Source: Vitreoscilla sp.
GTDB taxonomy: Bacteria > Pseudomonadota > Gammaproteobacteria > Burkholderiales > Burkholderiaceae
NCBI GenBank assembly: GCA_014378125.1
Contig: JACMOG010000262.1
Location: 1 to 16,688, forward strand
Direction of reading: 5' to 3'
DNA: 16,688 nucleotides
The position numbers and the translations under genes are program-made. The notes below the pieces were generated by a model. That model saw nothing but the letters and a program-made list of their open reading frames with translations. It had not been told where the DNA came from and made no database searches. Below are positions 6,186-13,647 of the stretch, piece by piece; the stretch's first letter is position 1; each line of letters starts with the position of its first letter.

Positions 6186-7934
6186 TCACACCGTTTCTAC
6201 CGCCAGACCTCGATGAGAGAGCTTCGCCTTGTGCTTGGCCGAGGCGGCCGCTGACGCGACCTGCTCCGGCCGCGTGTACTTGCCGGCGCGGATCGGAACC
6301 GCACCGATCGAGAGTGTCGTGAACTTGAAGAAGCGCATCACGCCATGCCGGTCCTCCGCTTCGATGCCCCCGCGGCCGAGGGCCTCCTCGTCGAACAGCG
6401 TGATGGCCTTCTCGTCGAAGCTCGCCACGATTTTCTCGCAGCGTTCCAGCCAATCGTCGCTCTGGAACAGCACGATGAAGTCGTCGCCGCCGACGTGTCC
6501 GATGAAGTCGCGTCGCGGGTCGCAATGGGAGGCCAGCGTGCGTGCGACCAGCCGGATCATCTCGTCGCCGCGCCAGTATCCGTAGAGATCGTTGTACGGC
6601 TTGAAGTCATTGAGATCCGCATAGCACGCGACGAACTCGCTGCCTGCAGCCAGCAACCTCTGGATATGTTCGGTGATGGGAATGTTGCCGGGGAGGAATG
6701 TGAGCGGGTTGGCGTGGCGGGCGGCCTCGATGCGTACTTCGGTGACCACGCGCACAAGTTGCTCGCCGGTGCCAAGCCCAAGGTAGCGGCCGCCTTCGGT
6801 GACGATGAAACCTTCGGTGAGGTAACGCTGGTCCGACGACGTCAGCACGGCCGTCATGGCGTCCAGGCCGGTGTGCTTGTCGAGGATCAGAGGCGTGGTG
6901 TTGGCGAATTCGATGCCCGGCCTGCGCCCGTACAGCTCTTTGAAATAAGGGGTCGCGTAGCTGTCCATGAAGCTCTGGCGTTGTATCAGGCCGACGGGCA
7001 CGCCGTGCTTGACCAGCGCGGCCGCACGCCGCGTCGAGTCCTCTGCAAAGAACCGGGCGAGGTCGTCGATCGAGGTCTCCGGCGCCAGCGGGGGCACCTG
7101 GACGGCGAGTCGGGCCACCGTGAAATCAGCACCCGCCGCCCGCGTGATTTCCGGGAGCACGGCGATCTCGGAACTGTCGATGATGATGGCCGCCTCACGC
7201 AGGATCTTTCCTGCGGGTTCGCGCTGCGGTCGACCGAGAAAGTAGCCCTGTCCGAGCTCGATACCGAGGTCACGGACGATACGCAACTCGTCCTGCGTTT
7301 CGATCCCTTCCGCCACGAGTGTCGTTCCGAAAGTTTCGGCGAATCTTGCGAGGCCTTTCAGCGTCTGCACCTTGATGGCTTGATGCGGCAGGTCGCGAAC
7401 GAAGTATTTGTCGATCTTGACGACCTCTGGCCGCAACTCCGCCCAGAGACGCAGGCTGGAACGACCATCGCCGAAATCGTCGAGCGCAAAGCGCAGTCCC
7501 TGGGCACGGAGGGCGGCGGCGACCTCGATCAAGCGGGGGATATCCGAGACGTGTTCGTGCTCCGTCACTTCGATGACGAGGGCCGAGGGCGGCATCGAAA
7601 CGGTCTGCAGCGCTCGCATGACGCCTGCGACCGACAGTCGATCGACCATCTCGATGATCGCGAACGCGCTGAGGTTCATGAAGAGCCTCTTGTCGTGCGC
7701 ATGGCTGACCCACGAACGGATTCCCTCGTCGAGGCACGCCTGCTCCAGCGTGACCGTGATCTGCTCCGAACGAGCGGCTTTGAACAACTCGTCGGGAGAG
7801 TGCAAGGCGGATTCGGCGGGCAGTCGAATGAGGCTCTCATGCGCGACCACGTTTCCGGTCCGCAACTCCACGATGGGCTGGTAATGTGCGCGAAGAAGGC
7901 CTGACGACAGGACCTCGGCGGCCGTGCGAAGCAT
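6186..7934 (-). CDS. EAL-CBS-GGDDF cyclic di-GMP turnover protein
   Basis: This soluble 582-residue protein combines an N-terminal EAL phosphodiesterase domain (about 12-245), a CBS-pair-like sensory region (about 285-400) and a C-terminal GGDEF-type domain (about 410-560). In the EAL domain the signature is ESL (33-35), with Asn87, Glu122, DDFGDGRSS (152-160), Lys173, Asp175, Glu209 and Gln229. The metal and catalytic residues are therefore present, suggesting c-di-GMP hydrolysis. The GGDEF site is GGDDF (482-486) with the DLNDFKPYND metal region (440-449); no RxxD inhibitory site precedes it. Cyclase activity is therefore uncertain, and the domain may instead bind GTP. CBS domains usually bind adenine nucleotides. 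No membrane segment is seen. The ATG is 8 bases downstream of the pstS-like stop; an in-frame GTG at 7946 overlaps that stop as GTGA. The two genes are probably co-transcribed. Confidence 0.93.
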   Translation of the reverse strand: MLRTAAEVLSSGLLRAHYQPIVELRTGNVVAHESLIRLPAESALHSPDELFKAARSEQITVTLEQACLDEGIRSWVSHAHDKRLFMNLSAFAIIEMVDRLSVAGVMRALQTVSMPPSALVIEVTEHEHVSDIPRLIEVAAALRAQGLRFALDDFGDGRSSLRLWAELRPEVVKIDKYFVRDLPHQAIKVQTLKGLARFAETFGTTLVAEGIETQDELRIVRDLGIELGQGYFLGRPQREPAGKILREAAIIIDSSEIAVLPEITRAAGADFTVARLAVQVPPLAPETSIDDLARFFAEDSTRRAAALVKHGVPVGLIQRQSFMDSYATPYFKELYGRRPGIEFANTTPLILDKHTGLDAMTAVLTSSDQRYLTEGFIVTEGGRYLGLGTGEQLVRVVTEVRIEAARHANPLTFLPGNIPITEHIQRLLAAGSEFVACYADLNDFKPYNDLYGYWRGDEMIRLVARTLASHCDPRRDFIGHVGGDDFIVLFQSDDWLERCEKIVASFDEKAITLFDEEALGRGGIEAEDRHGVMRFFKFTTLSIGAVPIRAGKYTRPEQVASAAASAKHKAKLSHRGLAVETV

Positions 7935-7942
7935 CTGTAAGG

Positions 7943-8914
7943 TCACTTCAGGAGGTTGCTCATCAGTCTTGCACCGATCGACTCGCCCGACTGGCCAGAC
8001 ACCTTCGAGATCTCCGCGTACGCGCTGGCCTGAACCTTTTCCGGCAGAGGCACGAACTTGGCCTGTCGTGCGAGCGCATCGCCATTGAGACAGGCCCACG
8101 TGATGAACAGCAGTGCACGTTCTGTGCGCTCGCTGTTCGTTGCGACGCGGGGCACCGCGATGTAGGTTCCCATCGTGATGGGCCACGACTTCGCGCCGGC
8201 CAGGTCATTGAGTTCCGTCGAGAAGTCGCCCGTCGAATACCGGGTGCTGTGCACCACGGCTTGATGGAATGTCTCGGTGTTCGCCTGCACGAAGGCACCT
8301 TCGGCGTTCTTCATCGAGACGGCGGAAAGTCCGTCGTCCACCATGTAGTTGTAGTCGATGTAGCCGATCGAATCGGGCGTCTGCTGCACCGCCTTTGCGA
8401 TCGCTGCGTTGCCCTTCACCGCGATGGCGCCCACCGGCCAGCTAAAGTGGTTTGCCACGCCGTAACGCTGCTTCCATCCGGCATGCACGTGGCTGAGGTA
8501 GTCGGAGAAATGATAGGTGGTGCCCGACCCGTCGGCCCGGACGATCAGGTGTATCGGGCGGGACGGCAGCTTCAGGCCCGGGTTCACCACCGGAACGACG
8601 CCCGTGATGACCGTCGGAAACATGACGAGGCCGTTTTTCTTCAGATCGGCACCGCTCGCGATGATGTCCGAGGCGCCGAAGTCGACGTCGCGCCTGTTGA
8701 TCCTGGCCATGCCCGCACCCGAGCCGATGGGGTCATATCTCAGTTCGTCGGAGTGGGTCTTCGCGTATTCGTCGGCCCACACCTTGCAGACCGGCGCCGC
8801 CGCTGAGGAACCGGCACCCGTGATGCCGCTCGCCGCGCGCACGGCGTGGGCGGACAGCAGGGCGGCCGCCGCGACGGTGATGATTCGAAGGGAGCCGCGC
8901 AAGGGGCGTGTCAT
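7943..8914 (-). CDS. PstS-like phosphate-binding protein with an internal gap
   Basis: This is a periplasmic substrate-binding protein of the PstS family, 323 residues with a signal peptide (likely cut after AHAVRA, residue 27). Phosphate-site features are present: IGSGAG (63-68), VDFGASD (77-83) and RADGSGTT (126-133). The first binding loop reads GAGSSAAAP, lacking the Phe usual after the Gly-Ala-Ser stretch. At residues 108-113 the chain runs VVNPGL, joining two segments that in ordinary PstS are separated by about 36 residues including the conserved LGxIxxW region, so a block seems to be deleted in frame. I chose the ATG giving MTRPLRGS because it starts the signal peptide; an ATG at 8956 is an alternative. 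No PstCAB genes are nearby, and the next gene encodes a c-di-GMP protein. A sensor or scavenger role is possible; transport through Pst is not supported by the context. Confidence 0.85.
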   Translation of the reverse strand: MTRPLRGSLRIITVAAAALLSAHAVRAASGITGAGSSAAAPVCKVWADEYAKTHSDELRYDPIGSGAGMARINRRDVDFGASDIIASGADLKKNGLVMFPTVITGVVPVVNPGLKLPSRPIHLIVRADGSGTTYHFSDYLSHVHAGWKQRYGVANHFSWPVGAIAVKGNAAIAKAVQQTPDSIGYIDYNYMVDDGLSAVSMKNAEGAFVQANTETFHQAVVHSTRYSTGDFSTELNDLAGAKSWPITMGTYIAVPRVATNSERTERALLFITWACLNGDALARQAKFVPLPEKVQASAYAEISKVSGQSGESIGARLMSNLLK

Positions 8915-9218
8915 GTCGGGGACATTGAACGTGAAGCCAAGGATGAGTTGAAGCATGCGAATGAGCGTCGATGTCTGGTGGGGCGGTAGTCGCGTGGGCT
9001 GGATCAGCTCCGGTCGCCGAAAGACACGATGCCGCGCAGACACTTCGCAACAGCCCGAAATAGACCAGTGTCGGAGCGGCGCGATACCTCCGTGTGACCG
9101 TCGTGTGTCGCCACGGCCTAGCTGTGAACTATTGCCGCAACCTCATCGGTATTGCCACCACCCAGGTCTCTCGCGGCGGCGGTCGAGAGCCAGGCAACAC
9201 AGGGCGACCGACCTGGTT
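8915..9218. other. Divergent spacer upstream of the pstS-like gene
   Basis: This stretch of about 300 bases separates the pstS-like gene from the small plus-strand gene. I looked for a Pho box (two CTGTCAT-like repeats) and did not find one. A 6-base inverted repeat CTCTCG/CGAGAG (9168-9173 with 9184-9189) is present near the plus-strand promoter. Nothing else could be supported. Confidence 0.3.
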
Positions 9219-9247
9219 TTGATATAAACTGTATATACCGTTGTATC
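9219..9247 (+). promoter_or_regulatory. Candidate sigma-70 promoter in an AT-rich island
   Basis: The region is strikingly AT-rich against its surroundings. TTGATA (9219-9224) as -35 and TGTATC (9242-9247) as -10 are spaced by 17 bases. Between them lies the 8-base palindrome GTATATAC (9231-9238), a possible operator. A good ribosome site and ATG follow within 15 bases, so the transcript would have almost no leader. Confidence 0.45.
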
Positions 9248-9262
9248 GAAAGGACCATGATG
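9248..9262 (+). promoter_or_regulatory. Ribosome-binding site and ATG out of frame with the downstream ORF
   Basis: GAAAGGA is followed at proper distance by ATGATG (9257-9262). Translation from either ATG reads MANTPST and then runs into a frame that is not the conserved one. The conserved protein is in the next frame, reachable only by a frameshift near 9281-9284. Confidence 0.6.
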
Positions 9263-9284
9263 GCCAATACCCCGAGCACCTTGC

Positions 9285-9572
9285 GTGGCCGAGGCCGTGG
9301 CGGTCGTCGTCGAGTCCGTCGTCGCCATCCCGCTGAAGGCATCCAAGGCGCACAAGAACAAGCTCGTGCGCGACAGCTTCACGATGCCCAAGGACGAGTA
9401 CCAGGTTCTCGATGCGCTCAAACACCGCGCGCAGGACCTTGAGAGGCACGTCCGCAAGAGCGAGTTGTTGCGCGCGGGCGTCCAGGCGCTTGCCGCGATG
9501 AGTGATCGTGCGTTTCTCAAGGCCATCGGGAGTGTTTCCACGCTGAAGACCGGCCGCCCGAAGGCCGAATGA
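9285..9572 (+). CDS. Small basic ribbon-helix-helix-like protein, apparently frameshifted at the 5' end
   Basis: The 95-residue frame begins at a GTG with no ribosome site of its own. The core VRDSFTMPKDEY, KSELLRAGVQAL and the C-terminal STLKTGRP match a small Burkholderiales-type family known to me only as hypothetical proteins. The pattern, a basic beta strand then two helices with KSELLRAG, resembles a ribbon-helix-helix DNA-binding fold (inference). Strong start signals sit at 9257/9260 in another frame. Removing one base around 9281-9284 would join MANTPST directly to VAEAVAVVVE. The gene is thus either frameshifted, mis-sequenced, or started weakly at the GTG. It has its own candidate promoter. 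Its stop abuts an unrelated minus-strand remnant. Confidence 0.7.
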   Translation: MAEAVAVVVESVVAIPLKASKAHKNKLVRDSFTMPKDEYQVLDALKHRAQDLERHVRKSELLRAGVQALAAMSDRAFLKAIGSVSTLKTGRPKAE

Positions 9573-9639
9573 GTTCGCCTTGCAACATGGGGAAGAACTT
9601 GTTCTCCTTGGGCATCGGCTTGCGCAGCCAATTGGCCAT
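9571..9639 (-). pseudogene. N-terminal remnant resembling a DUF47/PhoU-like phosphate-transport regulator
   Basis: On the minus strand an ATG at 9639 opens a frame whose first 23 codons have coding-like third positions and read MANWLRKPMPKENKFF, then PMLQGEL. The MPKExKFF block resembles the start of DUF47 proteins that accompany Pit phosphate transporters. Beyond residue 23 the frame is just the antisense of the ribbon-helix-helix-like gene and stops at 9517. The similarity is short and recalled from memory, so the family call is tentative, but a broken gene end here is likely. Its remaining body is not in the window. Confidence 0.35.
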
Positions 9640-9805
9640 GGGTCGTCCAGTCGTCGACAAGACGAATGGCATTTGGCGTGGGGCGAATGACCGATCGGTG
9701 ACCAGCGTCCATGCGGAGCACGAAATCTCGCGTCGAGTACGAGTGACGCGACGAATGTCGCTGTCGAGTCATGCCACGGACTCACCAGCTGCCTAAAGTG
9801 GCCGC

Positions 9806-11290
9806 ATGACTGCTCACGAAGACCGTTTCCAGACGAAGGCGCTTCTGAAGCAGCTCGATGAGTTGATCGCTTCGCTGCGAGACGAGGCGCAGACGCAGCG
9901 CCACGCGTGGCCGGAGGTGCAGGAAAGCTTCGAGGCCAGCGCCATGAATCTCGCGGCATGGCTCGCACTGCGAAGACGCGATCTGAGGCCGCTGCAGCAA
10001 TCGCTGATGACACTCGGGCTCTCGTCGCTTGGCCACCTTGAGGGCCGTGTCCTCGAGGCGCTGGCGGCCGTGCGCGCTTCGCTGGCGGTCATCGCGCATG
10101 AGCCGTCCAGCGCGCGTCCTTCCGTCGACGAGTTCTTCGCCGGGCAGGAGCGCCTTCGCCTGCGCACGGAGCGCATGTTTGGCGAGGCCCATCCGATGCG
10201 GCCCGTTGCGGTGATGGTCACTTGTCCGAGCGAGTCCGCGGACGACCCTGATTTCTTTGCGAAGTTGGCGCAGCGCGGCGTGGAGGCGATAAGGATCAAT
10301 TGCGCCCACGACGATCGCGACGCCTGGGGGCGGATGATCGAGCGCGCCCGCGCTGCCGGCACCGCGCACGGTCGTCCGATGCGCGTGTTCATGGATCTTG
10401 CCGGCCCCAAGATCAGAACCGGAAAAGTGTCCACCAAGGCCGGGCACCGAGTCGAGCGTGGCGACCACATCGCGATCGCATTCGAACGCTCACTGAAGGA
10501 TGCCAAGAGCGACTTCGGGGAGCCTGCGCTCGAATGCACGCTCGATGCCGCGCTGCAGTCGGCCGACGCCGGGCATCGCATCTTCTACGACGACGGAAAG
10601 CTTGGGATGGTGGTGATTCGCGTCACGCACTGGGGCCTGGTGGCGAAGGTCGAGACCTGCGCCGACAAAGGCGTGAAGCTGAAGCCTGAGAAAGGCCTGA
10701 ACTTTCCCGATACCGATTTCTCTGTCGATGCATTGACGCCGAAGGACCTGGACGACCTCGACTTCGTGGCATCGCATGCCGACGCCATCGAATATTCGTT
10801 CGTGCAGTCCGCCGCCGACGTCCTTCAGCTGCAAAGGGCGCTGGCGAGCCGACGAGACGACTGGAGCAGCCTGGGGCTGGTTCTGAAGATCGAGACGGCG
10901 CGTGCGGTCGCACATCTCCCGGAGATCCTGGTGCAGGCCGCCGCGGCGCAGCCGACCGCCATCATGATCGCGCGAGGAGATCTCGCCGTCGAGATCGGAT
11001 TCAACCGCATGGCCGAGATGCAGGAGGAGATGCTTTGGCTCGCGGAAGCGGCGCAGGTACCCGCCATCTGGGCGACGCAGGTGCTCGAACAGCTCGTGAG
11101 CAGCGGAACACCGTCACGAGGCGAGATGACGGACGCGGCAATGGCGGCGCGAGCCGAATGCGTCATGTTGAACAAGGGCCCGCATCTATGCGAAGGCATT
11201 GACACGCTTGACGGGTTGCTTGAGCGCATGAGCGACCACCAGCACAAGAAAACCCCGGAGCTGCGCCAACTCAAGAGTTGGAGCGCCTGA
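9806..11290 (+). CDS. Pyruvate-kinase-like protein without the C-terminal allosteric domain
   Basis: The 494-residue product contains the pyruvate kinase TIM barrel and B domain after an extra N-terminal region of about 130 residues (with AWLALRRRDLRPLQQSL near 51-67). Recognisable kinase motifs are RINCAHD (163-169; RINFSHG in classical enzymes), DLAGPKIRTG (197-206), DDGKLG (262-267), LKIET with the catalytic-type Lys (360-364), IARGDLAVEIG (388-398) and ATQVLEQL (423-430). The usual LSGETA motif is LNKGPH (455-460), and the roughly 120-residue allosteric C domain is absent. It belongs to a divergent bacterial branch annotated as pyruvate kinase; conversion of phosphoenolpyruvate and ADP to pyruvate and ATP is possible but not assured. 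The ATG is the first plausible one, and the ribosome site is weak. It stands alone and is followed by a hairpin. Confidence 0.85.
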   Translation: MTAHEDRFQTKALLKQLDELIASLRDEAQTQRHAWPEVQESFEASAMNLAAWLALRRRDLRPLQQSLMTLGLSSLGHLEGRVLEALAAVRASLAVIAHEPSSARPSVDEFFAGQERLRLRTERMFGEAHPMRPVAVMVTCPSESADDPDFFAKLAQRGVEAIRINCAHDDRDAWGRMIERARAAGTAHGRPMRVFMDLAGPKIRTGKVSTKAGHRVERGDHIAIAFERSLKDAKSDFGEPALECTLDAALQSADAGHRIFYDDGKLGMVVIRVTHWGLVAKVETCADKGVKLKPEKGLNFPDTDFSVDALTPKDLDDLDFVASHADAIEYSFVQSAADVLQLQRALASRRDDWSSLGLVLKIETARAVAHLPEILVQAAAAQPTAIMIARGDLAVEIGFNRMAEMQEEMLWLAEAAQVPAIWATQVLEQLVSSGTPSRGEMTDAAMAARAECVMLNKGPHLCEGIDTLDGLLERMSDHQHKKTPELRQLKSWSA

Positions 11291-11323
11291 GTTCTCAACG
11301 ACTCTCTCGGACGTTGCAGCGCT

Positions 11324-11346
11324 GACTGCTGCCTCGGGCATCAGTC
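11324..11346 (+). terminator. Hairpin downstream of the pyruvate-kinase-like gene
   Basis: GACTGCTGCC (11324-11333) pairs with GGCATCAGTC (11337-11346) with one mismatch around a 3-base loop, 33 bases after the stop codon. There is no T-run. It lies between convergent genes and may act on both. Confidence 0.5.
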
Positions 11347-11429
11347 CAGTATCGACGCCAACCTCGCTTCGAGCAGTGCTTCCGCCGACCCCGGCAGCCG
11401 ACGGCCATCACGGTCGACGCATGTCTTCA

Positions 11430-12122
11430 TCAGCGCCCCAGCGAGGAATTGAGCACGGCGGCGAGGCGATACCCCGTCCGCAGCAGTTGGTCTGCTGTGA
11501 CCGCCGTCGCGTTCTTGGTGTACTGCGCGCTCAGGGCGTAGACGGTCTTGCCGTTGGTCACCGTCGGCGTCGGCAACGGGCCGTAGACGTAGTTCTGGGC
11601 CAAGGCATAAGACTCCAATGCCCAATTGCCCGGATCCGCAGGGCCCAACCAGCGCGCCGCCTCGATCGGCGTGGGCTTGCGCAGCGCGTTGGCGACACTT
11701 TGCGCGTCCAGATTGGGAGCGCCGGCCGTCGCCGTCTCGTCGTTGCCGCCGCGGTCAAGGTTGTCCGAGGCATGCAATGGTTGGTGCAGGTCACCGACGA
11801 CGTGCATCAGGAATTTCAATGCGAGCAGTTTCTCGGCGTCGGGCGTCGACCTGGTCGTCAATTCAGCTTCGAACTGCTCGATCTTGTTGACCACGCGATC
11901 CGGATCGGGCCCGTCGGAAGAGACCGTGCCGGGAGTCAGTTCAGGAAAGGCGAAGCAGGCGACCTGAAGCGACCCGCCGCGCGGTTCGATATCCACGAAG
12001 TGCCAGGCGTAGGAGTGGATCTGGTTCGGCAGCGCGCCCGTGGTCGTCCGGGATGTCCGGTAGTAGTCGGCCCAGGTGGCCTGGCGCGCCCAGCTGTCGG
12101 ACGTCATGCCGCCATCGCGCAT
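11430..12122 (-). pseudogene. S1/P1 nuclease-family gene, 5'-truncated with internal loss
   Basis: The frame encodes about 230 residues of an S1/P1-type zinc-dependent nuclease, secreted enzymes that degrade single-stranded nucleic acids and can supply phosphate. Present are WADYYR (17-22), HFVDIE (41-46) and the signature HVVGDLHQPLH (107-117) with GGND. Missing are the signal peptide and the mature N-terminus carrying the conserved Trp and His zinc ligands. In addition the NLHxxWD motif that follows GGND by about 15 residues is reduced to NLDAQSVANAL, as if about 15 residues were deleted in frame. The C-terminus (LLRTGYRLAAVLN) is normal. The break near 12107-12122 is where the opposing oxidase gene also begins abruptly. 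Loss of several zinc ligands implies no nuclease activity. Confidence 0.82.
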
Positions 12123-13647
12123 CTTGAATGAGCTCAAGACCGCCAACGTGGCGGTGCCCGAGGCAGCGGGCTACTACAAAGTGATACCCGGCATGCACCA
12201 TGCGGCCACGGGCGCCACCAACCTGCACGTACACGGCTTCGCTGTCCCGCCTGTGGCACCGCAGGACGACGTGATCACGGTCTGCACCGATCCGGCTGTC
12301 GGCCCCGCCGCCTGCGGCCAGCGGGAGTTCACCTACCGCTACCGGATTCCTGCGGCCATGCCCGAGGGCTTGTACTGGTACCACCCGCACGTGCACGGCG
12401 AAGTGCAGGCGCAGATGCTCATGGGCCTCACCGGTGCGATCGTCGTCGAAGGCCCGGCCCACGATGCGCGGCGTGCCTCCGGCATCGTCGAGCGCGTGCT
12501 GGTGGTGCGCCAGACGCAGGACCAGGACGCCGGCAACACTCCCGCGGCGTCGATGATCGCGGCGCCGTCCGGCGCGCCCGCGCCGGGCCCGCGCCAGGTC
12601 GTCGCCGGCACGGTCGATACCGCCCACGAGCTGCTGTGCACCTCGAACGCCGGCATCGACCAGGTCAGCCTCAACGGCACGCCCGTGCCCGTCGGCGACG
12701 CGCCCGATGCGGCGCTCGCGCGCCTGGAGATCGCCGCCGGAACGCGGCAGTACTGGCAACTGCTGAACGCGGCCACCGATGCCTTCCTGAGCCTGTCGCT
12801 CGGCGACGAGCAGGGCGGTGCGTTGCCGCTGCAGGTGGTCGCCCGCGACGGCAGCGCGTTGTCGGACGATGCCGGCCATCGTTTGCAGCCGGCACCCACC
12901 ATCGAGGCGCAGGCCGTGCCGCCCGGCGGACGCATCGAGTTCTATGTGGCGGCGCCGCCTCCTGGCGTGAAAGCCTGGCTGGTCACGCACGCGATCGACA
13001 CGGGGTGCGCCGGCGATCGACTGCCCGAACGGCGGCTGGCGCTGGTGGTTGCCGGAGCCTCGATGGGCCAGGCGGCGTCCGCCAGCGCCGCGCCCGTCAC
13101 ACCTCGCGCCGCAGCGCCCAACCTGTTCTCCGGCGTCCTGGCCCGCAAGGTTGATCGCCGCCGCGTGATCGCGATGGCGGAATACCCCCGTCCTGGGACG
13201 GACGACCAGACCGACTTCTACATCTTCGAACGCAAGCCCGGTGCCGTGCTGCGCACCTACATGATGGGCGACGCGCCCACGCTCATCGTGAAGGCAGGCA
13301 CCACCGAGGAATGGGTCATCGAGAACTGGACGAACGAGCTGCACACGTTTCACATCCACCAGTTGCATTTCCGCGTGCTGGACGTCGACGGAAAAGTCTC
13401 CGCGGCGCCAGAGCTGCTCGACGTCGCGGAGGTGCCCTATGCGACCGCGACGGGCTATCGCAGCAAGGAGGGCCCGGTGCGACCGGGCCGCCTGCGCATC
13501 CGCATGAGCTTTCCGGCAGACCTGGCGGGCGACATTCCCTTCCATTGCCACCTGGTCGATCACGAGGACAACGGGATGATGGCCGTCTTGCGCGTGGTCG
13601 GCACCAGCGGGGTCCCGGCGGCCACGCCGCGCGCTGCAAAACGCTGA
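12121..13647 (+). pseudogene. Multicopper oxidase, 5'-truncated
   Basis: About 508 codons encode a three-cupredoxin multicopper oxidase. All four copper motifs are present: HVHG, HPHVHG, HTFHIH, and HCHLVDHEDNGMM with the type-1 Cys and axial Met. Family resemblance begins abruptly at ILNELKTANV; the signal peptide and the first strands of domain 1 are missing. The open frame does continue upstream to a GTG at 12076, but those 15 codons are antisense to the nuclease remnant, and no promoter or ribosome site exists there. An internal ATG at 12193 would begin inside domain 1. The C-terminus looks natural. The catalytic body is intact, so damage is recent or the break is artefactual. Substrate is unknown; these enzymes are usually exported and oxidise metals or phenolics. 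Confidence 0.82.

Noticed and set aside
8915..9218. Pho box upstream of the pstS-like gene.
   Set aside because: No pair of CTGTCAT-like repeats with 4-base spacing was found.
9129..10013. Long minus-strand frame opposite the small basic gene and the start of the kinase-like gene.
   Set aside because: It spans two plus-strand genes and their spacer without any domain, typical of a high-GC shadow frame.
11341..11421. 29-codon minus-strand ORF just downstream of the nuclease remnant.
   Set aside because: It is short, overlaps the hairpin edge, and has no ribosome site or recognisable family.
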